A stretch of DNA of 64,000 nucleotides from Lacticaseibacillus rhamnosus (GTDB lineage Bacteria > Bacillota > Bacilli > Lactobacillales > Lactobacillaceae), in assembly GCF_900636965.1 (NCBI RefSeq), contig NZ_LR134331.1, forward strand, positions 1,426,001 to 1,490,000, in the 5' to 3' direction. This document shows, one piece after another, positions 36,922 through 45,676 of this stretch. The position numbers and the translations under genes were made by a program. Position 1 is the stretch's first letter, and each line of letters opens with the position of its first letter. The notes beneath the pieces are model-generated. The model was not told where the DNA came from. It ran no database searches and saw nothing but the letters and a program-made list of their open reading frames with translations.

Positions 36922-37482
36922 TTATTTTTTGGCGACAAAGGCTAAGTAATAAGTGACCGCTGCTACCGTCTGAGCGGAATTGATTTTGCCACTTTTAACT
37001 CCGGCGACTAGTTCGCTGAATGGCACGAGCCGGCTGGTGACAAATTCATCGGGATCAAAATCCTGAGAAGTTTTGGCCGCCAAATCAAGTTTTGCCAAGA
37101 CGAGATGGACGGTTTCATCCGTCATGCCTTCGCTTGAACGGACGGCGGTTAACCACTGAAGATCATGCGTGATATAGCCGGTTTCTTCGCGCAGTTCCCG
37201 GCTGGCGGCAGTTTGCCAATCTTCACCGGCATCGATTAAGCCGGCGGGCAACGCATAAACTTCACTGTTCGTCGCCACGCGGTATTCACGATTAATTAAC
37301 ACCCGATTGTCATGAGTCAACGCCAACATTGCCACCGCGTTAGCATGCCGAATTAAGTCACGTTTAACGGTTAGGCCATCAGGCGTTTTGATTTTTTGCG
37401 TCACAATGTCAAAAATCGGGCCATGATAATGCGGGGTCTCACTCAAAATAGTCCCCTTTGCTAAAGGGTGATCAAAAAACAT
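36922..37482 (-). CDS. NUDIX hydrolase, probable ADP-ribose pyrophosphatase
   Basis: A 186-residue protein. The Nudix box reads GLIDAGEDWQTAASRELREE followed by TGY. The N-terminal VKRDLIRHANAVAMLAL and the overall layout match NudF/YqkG-type ADP-ribose pyrophosphatases. Start ATG 37482 has GAGGAG upstream. It is probably a cytosolic housecleaning enzyme. A degV gene lies upstream with a terminator between, so it likely has its own promoter. Confidence 0.9.
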   Translation of the reverse strand: MFFDHPLAKGTILSETPHYHGPIFDIVTQKIKTPDGLTVKRDLIRHANAVAMLALTHDNRVLINREYRVATNSEVYALPAGLIDAGEDWQTAASRELREETGYITHDLQWLTAVRSSEGMTDETVHLVLAKLDLAAKTSQDFDPDEFVTSRLVPFSELVAGVKSGKINSAQTVAAVTYYLAFVAKK

Positions 37483-37500
37483 ACCGCCATCTCCTCAATG

Positions 37501-37524
37501 AAAAAAGCCGCGCTGATACGCGAC
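37501..37524 (-). terminator. Rho-independent terminator after degV
   Basis: On the minus strand GTCGCG, loop TATCAG, CGCGGC, then TTTTTT. Confidence 0.85.
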
Positions 37525-37530
37525 TTGAAA

Positions 37531-38397
37531 TTAAGCTTTCGTAAAATCTTTCATCCATGCCAACGCAATCGCCTTTTCGCCCAGATGGGTACCGACAACC
37601 GGGCCAAAGTAAGATAGCTCGAACGGTACATTCGGAAACTTTTGCTCCAGATCGGCCATCCAGCGCTGCGCTTCTTCCGGATCGTTTGCGTGGATTACGA
37701 CCGCTCGAACAGGATAGTCAACCTTCGCCAATGTTTCCTGGAAAAGTGTTTCAACACGCGCGTAAGCTTTCTTGATCGAACGTATCTTTTCAATTGCAAC
37801 GATTTTGTGCGATTGATCATCAAACGTCAGTAACGGCTTGATCTTCAGCATGCCGCCGATAAAGGCCGAAGCATTGCTCAACCGACCGCCTCGAACCAGA
37901 TTCTGCAAGTCGTTGACAATAAAGTATTCACCCATGGTTGCCCGTAAATCATCCAGGCGCGCTAATATTGCTTGCGGGTCTTTGCCGGCTTCTGCCATTT
38001 GTGCGGCTGCCAGCACCAGCCAACCCATTAAAATGACCGTGATCTGGGAATCATAAACATAAACTTTAGCGCCATGAACCTCGTCAACCGCACCCTTTAA
38101 AGTATTCACAAACCCGGAGATTGTGCTGGCTAAGTGGATACTAATAATGGTGTCGTAACCTTCATTAGCAAGATTTTCATATAACTTCAGCATTTCGCCC
38201 AGCGGTGGTTGCGTGGTACTTGGAAACGTTTTGGCAGTTTTGAGTTTGGCATAAAATTCTTGTGTGGTAATATCTTTACCTTCGTCATAAACTTCGCCGT
38301 CAAGAATGACCGGAATCGGCACCACAGTGATGTGATGTTGATCAATTTCGGTTTGCGGCAGATAACAGGTACTATCCGTCACGATAGCAATTTTCAT
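37531..38397 (-). CDS. DegV-family fatty-acid-binding protein
   Basis: A 288-residue DegV protein, a FakB-like carrier that binds a fatty acid. The start motif IAIVTDSTCYLP and PSTTQPPLGEM with SIHLASTISGF are typical of the fatty-acid pocket and the Ser/Thr loops; RLSNASAFIGGMLKIKPLL is the conserved C-terminal lobe segment. ATG 38397 is chosen, with an in-frame GTG at 38409 as an alternative. FakA is not in this window. Confidence 0.92.
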   Translation of the reverse strand: MKIAIVTDSTCYLPQTEIDQHHITVVPIPVILDGEVYDEGKDITTQEFYAKLKTAKTFPSTTQPPLGEMLKLYENLANEGYDTIISIHLASTISGFVNTLKGAVDEVHGAKVYVYDSQITVILMGWLVLAAAQMAEAGKDPQAILARLDDLRATMGEYFIVNDLQNLVRGGRLSNASAFIGGMLKIKPLLTFDDQSHKIVAIEKIRSIKKAYARVETLFQETLAKVDYPVRAVVIHANDPEEAQRWMADLEQKFPNVPFELSYFGPVVGTHLGEKAIALAWMKDFTKA

Positions 38398-38560
38398 ACA
38401 GGCACCCACTTCTTCAAAAATGATTGTCTACATCATACCATAAAAAAACGAGTTGTAAGCAGCGCGCAACCAGGAGCGCTCGGAAATCCAAGCACGTTTG
38501 GCTGGGTTTGGAGCAGTTAGGTTCGTGGCTTTTTGAGTCAAACCCAAAAGCTTTAGCTGA

Positions 38561-39511
38561 TTAATTGGACCCCTCACCAGTTTGGGCAGTTCCGCTTGTT
38601 TGACTGCTAGTTGTACCGGTCGTATCACTGCTGTCATTGCCCGATGTTGCGGTGTCACTGGAAGTTGCAGCCGTATCATCCCCGGGTTCATTAGATGTGG
38701 TTGGCGGCGTGGCGGGCGTTGTATTGGAAGTGCCTGTTGTGTTACCGGTTGCCGCGCCAGTTTGATTCCAGTTGCCATAGCCATAGCCACTGTAATAGGG
38801 AGAAGTATACTGAGAACTTGAGGTATTGGCAGTATTGTTACCGTACGTATTCGCAGCCCCAGCCGTGTTGGCGTTAGTTGAACTCGTCGCCGCATCGCTT
38901 GTTGTGGTCTGATTGGTTGCAGGTGTCGAAGTAGTGGCGTTATCAGCAGTTGTCTGCGTTTCTGCAGGTTGGCTTTGCTTTTCCGGTGCTTTTTGAGCGA
39001 TTTGTTTCTGATACGCCCGCTTCAACTTGCTGGCCTTTTGCTTAATTGTTTGTAAAACATCGCGATTGTAGACAACAAGGCCTTGCTTGGTGAGATTAGC
39101 CAGCAATTTCTCAATTCCATCAAGTTTCTTTTGTAAGTCGGTGACTGAGATTTCTTTGAGCGCTTTTTTTGTCAACGTATTGTCTTTGAGTAACGCGTTA
39201 TTCTGGTCCTGAAAATATTTAACATCGCGATCGACATAGTTTTGATAACGCGCCAGGACTTCATTGCTCGCGTTAGTCTGTTTGGCGTAACGCTTTTCGG
39301 CTGCTTTTAACTTTTTAAGTGTTTGCAGACGTTGGGTGTCGTTTTTTTGTGGTTGACCATACTGTTGCTTAAGATTATTCAAAATCACCTGAGTTTTTTC
39401 GGCTTGTTGCTTTTCGCCTTGAACGTGCTGGTATTTGACAACGCCCAATAATACCGCCGCGGCAATTAAAACCACTGTAACAAGCAATAGAATGCTTCGT
39501 TTGCCCTTCAT
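38561..39511 (-). CDS. Hypothetical membrane-anchored protein with coiled coil and Ser/Thr/Gly-rich tail
   Basis: About 316 residues, not assigned to a family. A single N-terminal hydrophobic helix (SILLLVTVVLIAAAVLLGVV) is preceded by a basic stretch, so it is either a signal anchor or uncleaved signal. Residues about 30-190 are charged and helix-rich (coiled-coil-like). From about 195 to the end the sequence is low-complexity Ser/Thr/Asn/Gly, with a Tyr/Gly-rich patch YYSGYGYGNW. No LPXTG is present. ATG 39511 is preferred over TTG 39520 because AAAGGG is too close to the latter. Likely a cell-surface or envelope protein. Confidence 0.75.
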   Translation of the reverse strand: MKGKRSILLLVTVVLIAAAVLLGVVKYQHVQGEKQQAEKTQVILNNLKQQYGQPQKNDTQRLQTLKKLKAAEKRYAKQTNASNEVLARYQNYVDRDVKYFQDQNNALLKDNTLTKKALKEISVTDLQKKLDGIEKLLANLTKQGLVVYNRDVLQTIKQKASKLKRAYQKQIAQKAPEKQSQPAETQTTADNATTSTPATNQTTTSDAATSSTNANTAGAANTYGNNTANTSSSQYTSPYYSGYGYGNWNQTGAATGNTTGTSNTTPATPPTTSNEPGDDTAATSSDTATSGNDSSDTTGTTSSQTSGTAQTGEGSN

Positions 39512-39869
39512 TTTTCCCAATACCCTTTCATGAATAACTTTTTAACTGCCCTGCCCCATGCTGAGCAATTTTACGAACCAGACGCTGCCGAGAGCGATCA
39601 ATCCCAAAATATTATGCGCGAAGATTAGAAAGCCGGGTTAGCCTAGTCGTTTCGGTTACACTATCAAATCTATTTTACCTGTTGTGACGACTATTGCCTA
39701 CCACTAACAGACGATAATTAGTCTTGATGGAAAATGGTATGTGAGCGTCAGTCGGGCGTTATTCACAGATATCTTTTTAATCCGGCATGTCACGTGACGT
39801 TGACAGCTTTGCCTTACGCGCCTAAAACCGGTAAAATGATTGGGACAATTGGAAAGCGAGCGGATCGAT
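39512..39869. promoter_or_regulatory. Divergent intergenic region with the rqcH promoter
   Basis: About 360 bp between divergent genes. A plausible sigma-A promoter for rqcH is TTGCCT (39809-39814), 17-bp spacer, TAAAAT (39832-39837). The rest shows only a short TCACGTGA palindrome and no coding frame of note. Confidence 0.5.
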
Positions 39870-41573
39870 ATGTCTTTTGACGGAATTTTTACCCATGCCA
39901 TGGCCCAGGAGCTTAATACCACGTTAAGCGGCGGGCGGGTTGCTAAAATTCAACAACCTTATGAAAATGAAATTATCATCACGATTCGAGCTGGACGCAA
40001 GAACCATCCCTTGTTGCTCTCAGCTAATCCACAGTATGCGCGGGTGCAAATTACCCACATTCCATTTACAAATCCAGACGTTCCTGCAACCTTCACGATG
40101 ACGTTGCGGAAGTATTTTAACGCGGCTACGTTAACAGAGATTCACCAAGTGCAAAACGATCGGGTACTACACTTTGAATTCTCCACGCGGGATGAATTGG
40201 GGGATGAACTGGGGCTGCGCTTGATCATTGAAATGATGGGTCGGCACAGTAACATCTTTTTAGTCAGCAAGCGCACCGGCAAAATTATTGATCTCATTCG
40301 CCACGTTTCTGCGGATCAAAATCGCTATCGTCCGTTGATGCCCGGTGCCCCGTATGTCGAGCCGCCTAAGCAAGATAAAGTGGATCCGTTTCATGATTCG
40401 GAGCGGATTTATCACGAACTTGAACGTCAGGTAACACCTTCATTGAGTCGCGCCACCTTGCTTCAGCAACATTACCAAGGACTTGCTAAGGATTCTGCAT
40501 CTGAATTGGCCCTGCGACTCAATCAAGGCGATGCCGGCTGGGATAGCTTTTTTGCGGCGCTGGCAACACCTGAACCGACTATTACAACCCAAGGGAAAAA
40601 AGCCGTTTTTACCGCGATCCCGTATCAGTCTCTGACCGGCGAACAGCAACATTTTTCAACCTTAAGCGCGATGCTGGATGCCTATTATGCGCAAAAAGCG
40701 GAACATGACCGGGTTTTGCAACAAGGCGGCAACCTGATTCATGTGATCAAGAATGTGATTGATAAAGATCGCAAAAAGCAGCGCAAATTAAAGCGAACGC
40801 TGGAAGAAACCGAAAAAGCCGATGATTATCGAATTCGCGGCGAGATTCTGACGACTTATCTGAGTCAAGTCAAACGCGGCATGACGAGTATTGAACTGCC
40901 TAATTTCTATGCTGATAATGAGCCGATTAAGATCACCTTGTCCAATCAGCTGACGCCATCACGCAACGCCCAGAAATATTTTGCCAAGTATACGAAATTA
41001 CGCAATGCAGTGGCACATGTTCACCAGCAAATGCAAGAAAACCAAGAAGAACTCGACTACCTTGAAGGCATTATGGCGCAGATTGATGTAGCTAGTCCGA
41101 AAGATTTAGTCGATATTCGATTGGAATTACAGCAACAAGGCTATCTGCGTAAACAGAAGTCCGGGAAAAAAGGCAATAAACGCCAAAAAGTCTCCAAACC
41201 AGATCAATTCTATGCCAGTGACGGCACTAAAATCTGGGTCGGAAAAAACAACCTGCAAAATGATCAGTTGACCTTACACACCGCGAAGAAAACTGACATT
41301 TGGCTGCACGTCAAAGATATCCCGGGATCACACGTGATTATCGACAGCAGTGATCCCAGTGAGAAAACCTTGCTGGAAGCAGCCGAGCTGGCAGCGTATT
41401 TTTCCAAAGCGCGCGACAGTGCCAATGTTCCGGTTGACTGGATTGAGGTTAAAAAGATTCGTAAGCCTAATGGAGCCAAACCCGGCTTTGTCATTTACGA
41501 AGGCCAAAAAACAGTGAGTGTAACGCCTGACGCTGATTTAGTCGCCAAGCTGCGCAACCCGCCGACAAAATAG
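39870..41573 (+). CDS. rqcH: RqcH/NFACT-family ribosome quality control protein (formerly FbpA)
   Basis: A 567-residue NFACT protein. The N-terminal NFACT-N domain starts MSFDGIFTHAMAQELN; a central coiled coil lies about 270-440 (HDRVLQQGGNLIHVIKN onward); the C-terminal NFACT-R/DUF814 domain contains WVGKNNLQNDQLTLHTAKKT and WLHVKDIPGSHVII. In Bacillus RqcH adds alanine tails to stalled nascent chains on the 50S subunit; older annotations call it fibronectin-binding protein. ATG 39870 is favoured over an upstream in-frame ATG at 39840. Confidence 0.93.
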   Translation: MSFDGIFTHAMAQELNTTLSGGRVAKIQQPYENEIIITIRAGRKNHPLLLSANPQYARVQITHIPFTNPDVPATFTMTLRKYFNAATLTEIHQVQNDRVLHFEFSTRDELGDELGLRLIIEMMGRHSNIFLVSKRTGKIIDLIRHVSADQNRYRPLMPGAPYVEPPKQDKVDPFHDSERIYHELERQVTPSLSRATLLQQHYQGLAKDSASELALRLNQGDAGWDSFFAALATPEPTITTQGKKAVFTAIPYQSLTGEQQHFSTLSAMLDAYYAQKAEHDRVLQQGGNLIHVIKNVIDKDRKKQRKLKRTLEETEKADDYRIRGEILTTYLSQVKRGMTSIELPNFYADNEPIKITLSNQLTPSRNAQKYFAKYTKLRNAVAHVHQQMQENQEELDYLEGIMAQIDVASPKDLVDIRLELQQQGYLRKQKSGKKGNKRQKVSKPDQFYASDGTKIWVGKNNLQNDQLTLHTAKKTDIWLHVKDIPGSHVIIDSSDPSEKTLLEAAELAAYFSKARDSANVPVDWIEVKKIRKPNGAKPGFVIYEGQKTVSVTPDADLVAKLRNPPTK

Positions 41574-41580
41574 GAGATGC

Positions 41581-41898
41581 ATGTTTATGTCAGAATCATC
41601 AGCCCAAATCAGCCGCCCACTTCAGGAACATATCATCGCCAACAAAGTCAAACATGGCTGGAATACCACCGACACTAACTTTGAAATGCTGCTGGCTTAT
41701 CATGAAATGGCGGAATTGACGACAGCGTTGCTTAAACACGATCAAGCTAATATCGCTGAAGAACTGGCAGATGTTACCATTTACCTGCTGGGAATCGCTG
41801 AAATAAAAGGAATTGATTTAGCCCAGGCCGTGAACGACAAAGTGACAATCAATGATCACCGTGTATACGATGCTCAAGGACACAAGCATTTGGAGTAA
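41581..41898 (+). CDS. MazG-like nucleotide pyrophosphohydrolase family protein
   Basis: A 105-residue small protein. The MazG-type metal motif is visible as YHEMAELTTALL followed by IAEELADVTIYLLG (ExxE...ExxD). Such enzymes hydrolyse non-canonical or excess NTPs. AGGAG at 41572-41576 overlaps the rqcH stop. ATG 41581 is rather close to it and ATG 41587 (MSESS) has better spacing, so either start is possible. Translationally coupled to rqcH. Confidence 0.8.
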   Translation: MFMSESSAQISRPLQEHIIANKVKHGWNTTDTNFEMLLAYHEMAELTTALLKHDQANIAEELADVTIYLLGIAEIKGIDLAQAVNDKVTINDHRVYDAQGHKHLE

Positions 41899-41944
41899 GT
41901 ATGCTGGCTTTAGTGCGCTAAGATTGCTGCTAACTTTAAACCAC

Positions 41945-41996
41945 AAAAAATCGACCTTAAGCTAGCATGTTGATTGCTGCTCAAGATCGATTTTTT
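41945..41996. terminator. Bidirectional terminator
   Basis: AAAAAATCGACCTTAAGC pairs with GCTCAAGATCGATTTTTT (two mismatches or wobbles) between convergent genes. Confidence 0.9.
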
Positions 41997-42017
41997 GATT
42001 CATCTGCTGGTACTACC

Positions 42018-43160
42018 CTATCCCAAAAACTTAAAGACAACTTTACTATCAAATAGCTTGAATGTTTTTTCAAATAGTAACTTACTTAAAAGTGCAGCGG
42101 CAATTGGCACCGCGAACCAGCACAGTAAGACCAAGGGAATTGCCAGCCCGGCATCTAATGAAGCTAGTGGGCCGACCATACCGACCATACCAAAACCGGC
42201 TGATTGTGGGGTTCCGCTGACCCCTAGCAGCGCAACCGGAATGGCAGAAACGATGGCGGTGAATAGACACGGCAGTAGGATAATCGGATGTTTAAACAGA
42301 TTGGGCATCATTAACTTCATTGCGCCCAGTGCAATTGCCAGCGTCACGCCGGATTTATTGACATTCCAGGAGAAAACAACCAACGCAATAGCAGTTGCCG
42401 CCACACCCATAGCCGATGCGCCTGCCGAAATACCGTTCAGTTGAATGGCTAGCCCAATGGCAACGGTTGAAATCGGACTGATAATCAAAGTAGCAAACGA
42501 GCAGCAAATTAAAATGGCCATGAGAATTGGCTGCAAGGTGGTAAAGCTGTTGATGAGTTCCCCAATGGCGGTTGTGAAAGCCGCAATAAACGGTAGCAGT
42601 AAGACACCTATATAAGCCGTACCACAACCAACCAGAATCGGCATGGCCACTACTGCCGTTGAACCGAACCGATCTTTAATCCAGATCAGGAGAAGTACGG
42701 CAATCGAGGCAGTAATCATGGTATTGATCAAATCGCCGGTACCTGAACCCACATAGGCTTTCAGCGCCGGATTAAACTTAACGACTCCGGAGCCAACAAA
42801 TGCCGCTCCAGCTGTCACCATCATCTGCATGGGATTCAATTCGAACTGTAAGGCGATCAAGCCCCCGATAATCAATGGCGTGGCAAGTTGAAAAATGACG
42901 GCAATCTGTGTCAACGTCACCGCAAATGTATTCGTACCCAGATATTTCAGAATGCCGGATAAGACGGCATTGGGAATGAGGCCGATAATGACACCCAAAG
43001 CGGTACCTGATAAGACCTTATTAAGAAAAACTGTCACCGTTAATTTGGAAGACTTTTGCTTGGCGTGCCGATCTTCAACCAGCCCGCTTTCTTTGCCGGC
43101 TTCTTCCTCAGCTAGTGCATGTGCAGCAGCTGTTAACTCTTTATTTGCCGAATCTGCCAT
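42018..43160 (-). CDS. PTS EIIC-type membrane protein, PfoR family
   Basis: A 380-residue integral membrane protein with about nine or ten hydrophobic segments after a hydrophilic N-terminus of some 40 residues. It matches the EIIC_2/PfoR group (GTALGVIIGLIPNAVLSGI, QFELNPMQMMVTAGAAFVGSG, GLAIQLNGISAGASAMGVAAT, TPQSAGFGMVGMVGP). These stand-alone EIIC-like proteins lack EIIA/EIIB partners here, and the substrate is unknown. Start ATG 43160 has AGAGGTG upstream. Confidence 0.8.
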   Translation of the reverse strand: MADSANKELTAAAHALAEEEAGKESGLVEDRHAKQKSSKLTVTVFLNKVLSGTALGVIIGLIPNAVLSGILKYLGTNTFAVTLTQIAVIFQLATPLIIGGLIALQFELNPMQMMVTAGAAFVGSGVVKFNPALKAYVGSGTGDLINTMITASIAVLLLIWIKDRFGSTAVVAMPILVGCGTAYIGVLLLPFIAAFTTAIGELINSFTTLQPILMAILICCSFATLIISPISTVAIGLAIQLNGISAGASAMGVAATAIALVVFSWNVNKSGVTLAIALGAMKLMMPNLFKHPIILLPCLFTAIVSAIPVALLGVSGTPQSAGFGMVGMVGPLASLDAGLAIPLVLLCWFAVPIAAALLSKLLFEKTFKLFDSKVVFKFLG

Positions 43161-43311
43161 GGGACTTCACCTCTTCTATAATGTTGGATCTATATAAATC
43201 AAAATAACCATCCGCTTGTGATGATTGTTATGAGAATATTAACAGAAGATGGCATATTTAGTCCATAGTTAATTTTGGCTTAATACTACTCTCACCTTTT
43301 TAATATACGCA

Positions 43312-43355
43312 AAAAAATCGGATGCAAGATATTTTTAATCTTCCATCCGATTTTT
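43312..43355. terminator. Terminator of the pyr operon (bidirectional)
   Basis: AAAAATCGGATGCAAGAT and ATCTTCCATCCGATTTTT pair with one mismatch. It lies after pyrE on the minus strand. Confidence 0.88.
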
Positions 43356-43405
43356 AGGTATCATAAGAGTCCTACTTGTGCAGTATCGTCACAAGCTTAT
43401 GGTCG

Positions 43406-44044
43406 TTAAAACTGGACGCCCCACTTGGCCGGATCTTCACGCCATTGATGCAACGAAGCCAATTGGGCACTCGTAATCGCCCCTTGCGCTTCGGCGGTTT
43501 GAATCAAGGCTGTGTAATTCGTCAACGTGAAGAACGGTAGCCCTGCTTTGGCGAAGTTTGCTGTCACCGCGGCGAGTTGGTAACTGAAAATTGCTGCGAC
43601 TCCGAGAACGTTCACGCCGTCTTTTTGCGCGGCGGCAACGGCTCCAAGAACCGAGCCACCGGTTGACAGCAAATCATCAATGACGACTAACTTGGCATCT
43701 GCAGAAAGGTGGCCTTCGATCTGGCGTCCCTGACCGTGATCTTTAGGCTTACTGCGAATATACACCAGTGGCAGGTTAAGTAAGTTGGCAACCAATGCGG
43801 CATGGGGAATGCCAGCAGTCGCAACGCCACCAATGGCAGTCACATCAGGATAATGGGCCACAATCTCTTGTGCCAATCCAGCTGCGATTTTGCTACGAAC
43901 GTCTGGGTAGCCGATTGTGAGCCGATTGTCGGTATAGATCGGGCTTTTTAGACCACTTGCCCAAGTAAACGGTGCTTCTGGTCGTAAGGTTACCGCTTTG
44001 ATTCGTAACAAGTCGCTGGCAATTTGATTTTCTAATTTAGTCAT
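43406..44044 (-). CDS. pyrE: Orotate phosphoribosyltransferase
   Basis: A 212-residue type-I PRTase-fold enzyme that makes OMP from orotate and PRPP. The PRPP loop is LVVIDDLLSTGGSVLGA; YIRSKPKDHGQGRQIEG is the flexible catalytic loop. ATG 44044 is chosen with GGGAG upstream; it overlaps pyrF by eight bases. A longer in-frame reading upstream lies inside pyrF and is unlikely. Last gene of the pyr operon. Confidence 0.95.
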   Translation of the reverse strand: MTKLENQIASDLLRIKAVTLRPEAPFTWASGLKSPIYTDNRLTIGYPDVRSKIAAGLAQEIVAHYPDVTAIGGVATAGIPHAALVANLLNLPLVYIRSKPKDHGQGRQIEGHLSADAKLVVIDDLLSTGGSVLGAVAAAQKDGVNVLGVAAIFSYQLAAVTANFAKAGLPFFTLTNYTALIQTAEAQGAITSAQLASLHQWREDPAKWGVQF

Positions 44045-44756
44045 GTGCTGTCTCCCACGCTTTCTTAATTGATTGATAGGCTGCAACCGGGTCATCAGCT
44101 TGCGTAATCGGGCGACCGATGACAATAGCCGAACTGCCCAGACGTTTAGCACGGCCTGGTGTCACGACGCGTTTTTGATCGCCCACAGCGGTGCCGCGCG
44201 GACGAATACCCGGGGTTACCACCAGAAAATCAGGTTTGGTGACACTGCGAATGAGTGGTGTTTCTAAAGCACTCGCAACCACGCCATCTGCGTCACTGGC
44301 CTGGGCGATCGCTGCTAATCGTTGAACCGCCTGGCTAATTGGCATATCAATCGATAACTGATTCTCCAACATAGCTTGATCAGTGGAGGTTAGATGGGTA
44401 ATGGCCAACATTTTTGGTGCCGGCTGGTGGGCTGCCTTGGCACCGGCTAATAACCCGCGCTTGGCTGCTAACATCATGTCTTTGCCGCCAGCTGCATGGA
44501 CTGTTGTCAACGCGACCCCTAACCGCCCTAACTGCCACGCCGCCTTTTCAACGGTATTGGGAATGTCGTGTAGTTTTAAGTCTAAAAAGATGTCGACAGG
44601 GTGAGCGGCTTGAATCGCTTTGATAACGGCTGGCCCTTCCGCATAGAAAAGTTCCATGCCGATTTTGACAAATAATCGTTCGGTTTGAGGAAAAGCCTTT
44701 AAAAAATCTAGCGTGGTAGCCTGATCTTTGAAGTCGAGTGCAATGATGGGTGTCAT
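44037..44756 (-). CDS. pyrF: Orotidine 5'-phosphate decarboxylase
   Basis: A 239-residue barrel enzyme producing UMP. Catalytic charge network residues are in IFLDLKLHDIPNTV (Asp and Lys). The phosphate site is VTPGIRPRG and VIGRPITQADDP. It overlaps pyrD by four bases and pyrE by eight. Confidence 0.96.
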   Translation of the reverse strand: MTPIIALDFKDQATTLDFLKAFPQTERLFVKIGMELFYAEGPAVIKAIQAAHPVDIFLDLKLHDIPNTVEKAAWQLGRLGVALTTVHAAGGKDMMLAAKRGLLAGAKAAHQPAPKMLAITHLTSTDQAMLENQLSIDMPISQAVQRLAAIAQASDADGVVASALETPLIRSVTKPDFLVVTPGIRPRGTAVGDQKRVVTPGRAKRLGSSAIVIGRPITQADDPVAAYQSIKKAWETAHD

Positions 44757-45625
44757 ACCGCCTGTCCTTCCTGAATACGTGCAAATTCTGCGGCAATTTT
44801 GGGGATTGCCTGTTCTTGGTAATAATTAGCTGAACCGATGGCGACTGCCTTGGCACCGGCTGCCAGCATCTCGGCGACGTCATGACCGGAACTGACGCCA
44901 CCCATCCCGATAATCGGAATGTGAACCGTGTGCGCGACTTGATAAACCATATGCAACGCCATCGGGAACAGCGCCGGTCCGGAAACGCCACCGGTTACAT
45001 TGGTCAAAATCGGTTCGCCAGTTTGGATATCTAAGCGCATGCCGACAAAGGTATTGATCAAAGAAATCCCATCTGCACCTGCTGCTTCAACAGCTTTGGC
45101 AATCGTAGTAATATCCGTTACATTCGGCGTCAATTTAACAAAGATAGGAACGGAACTAGCTTCCTTGACTGCTTTTGTTACCGCAGCGGCCACGGAGGGA
45201 TCGGTTCCAAACGCCATGCCGCCTTGGTCGACATTCGGGCACGAGATGTTGACTTCTAGCGCTTTTACATTTGGGGCGGCGCTTAACTTTTTGGCTACTG
45301 CTGTATATTCAGCAACATCGGCGCCCGCAATGCTAGCGATAATCGGTAAGTCTGGGTAATGGGACGCGAGCCACGGCAGCTTTTCGTGTAACACGACCTC
45401 TGCTCCGGGGTTTTTTAGCCCAACCGCATTCAGCGTACTGCTTGGCCCGTCAGCATAAATCTTGCCTTGATTGCCGATTCGGGGCATTAAAGTCGTTGAT
45501 TTGGTAACCAAAGCACCTAATAGATTGAGATCATATTGTTTGGCGTAACCTTCGCCAAACCCAAATGTCCCGCTGGCGGGCATAAAGGGGTTCTTCATCG
45601 TCAAACCCGGTAACTGGATGGCCAT
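44753..45625 (-). CDS. pyrD: Dihydroorotate dehydrogenase, class 1B-like catalytic subunit
   Basis: A 290-residue FMN barrel. The active-site Cys is in EVNISCPNVDQGG, which with AFGTDPSV matches class 1B (NAD-linked, PyrDB) rather than 1A. FMN-binding segments are GGVSGPALFPM and GMGGVSSG. Class 1B enzymes normally work with the iron-sulphur flavoprotein PyrK, but no pyrK is present between carB and pyrD or anywhere in this operon. Electron acceptor therefore uncertain. Confidence 0.92.
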   Translation of the reverse strand: MAIQLPGLTMKNPFMPASGTFGFGEGYAKQYDLNLLGALVTKSTTLMPRIGNQGKIYADGPSSTLNAVGLKNPGAEVVLHEKLPWLASHYPDLPIIASIAGADVAEYTAVAKKLSAAPNVKALEVNISCPNVDQGGMAFGTDPSVAAAVTKAVKEASSVPIFVKLTPNVTDITTIAKAVEAAGADGISLINTFVGMRLDIQTGEPILTNVTGGVSGPALFPMALHMVYQVAHTVHIPIIGMGGVSSGHDVAEMLAAGAKAVAIGSANYYQEQAIPKIAAEFARIQEGQAV

Positions 45626-45676
45626 GTGCGCTTCCTCCTCCGCTAACCTGCGTATCCTTTTTTGGATCAGCTGATA

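Noticed and set aside
41974-42444. 156-codon plus-strand frame at the end of the PTS EIIC gene
   Set aside because: Antisense shadow of the membrane protein and it begins in the terminator.
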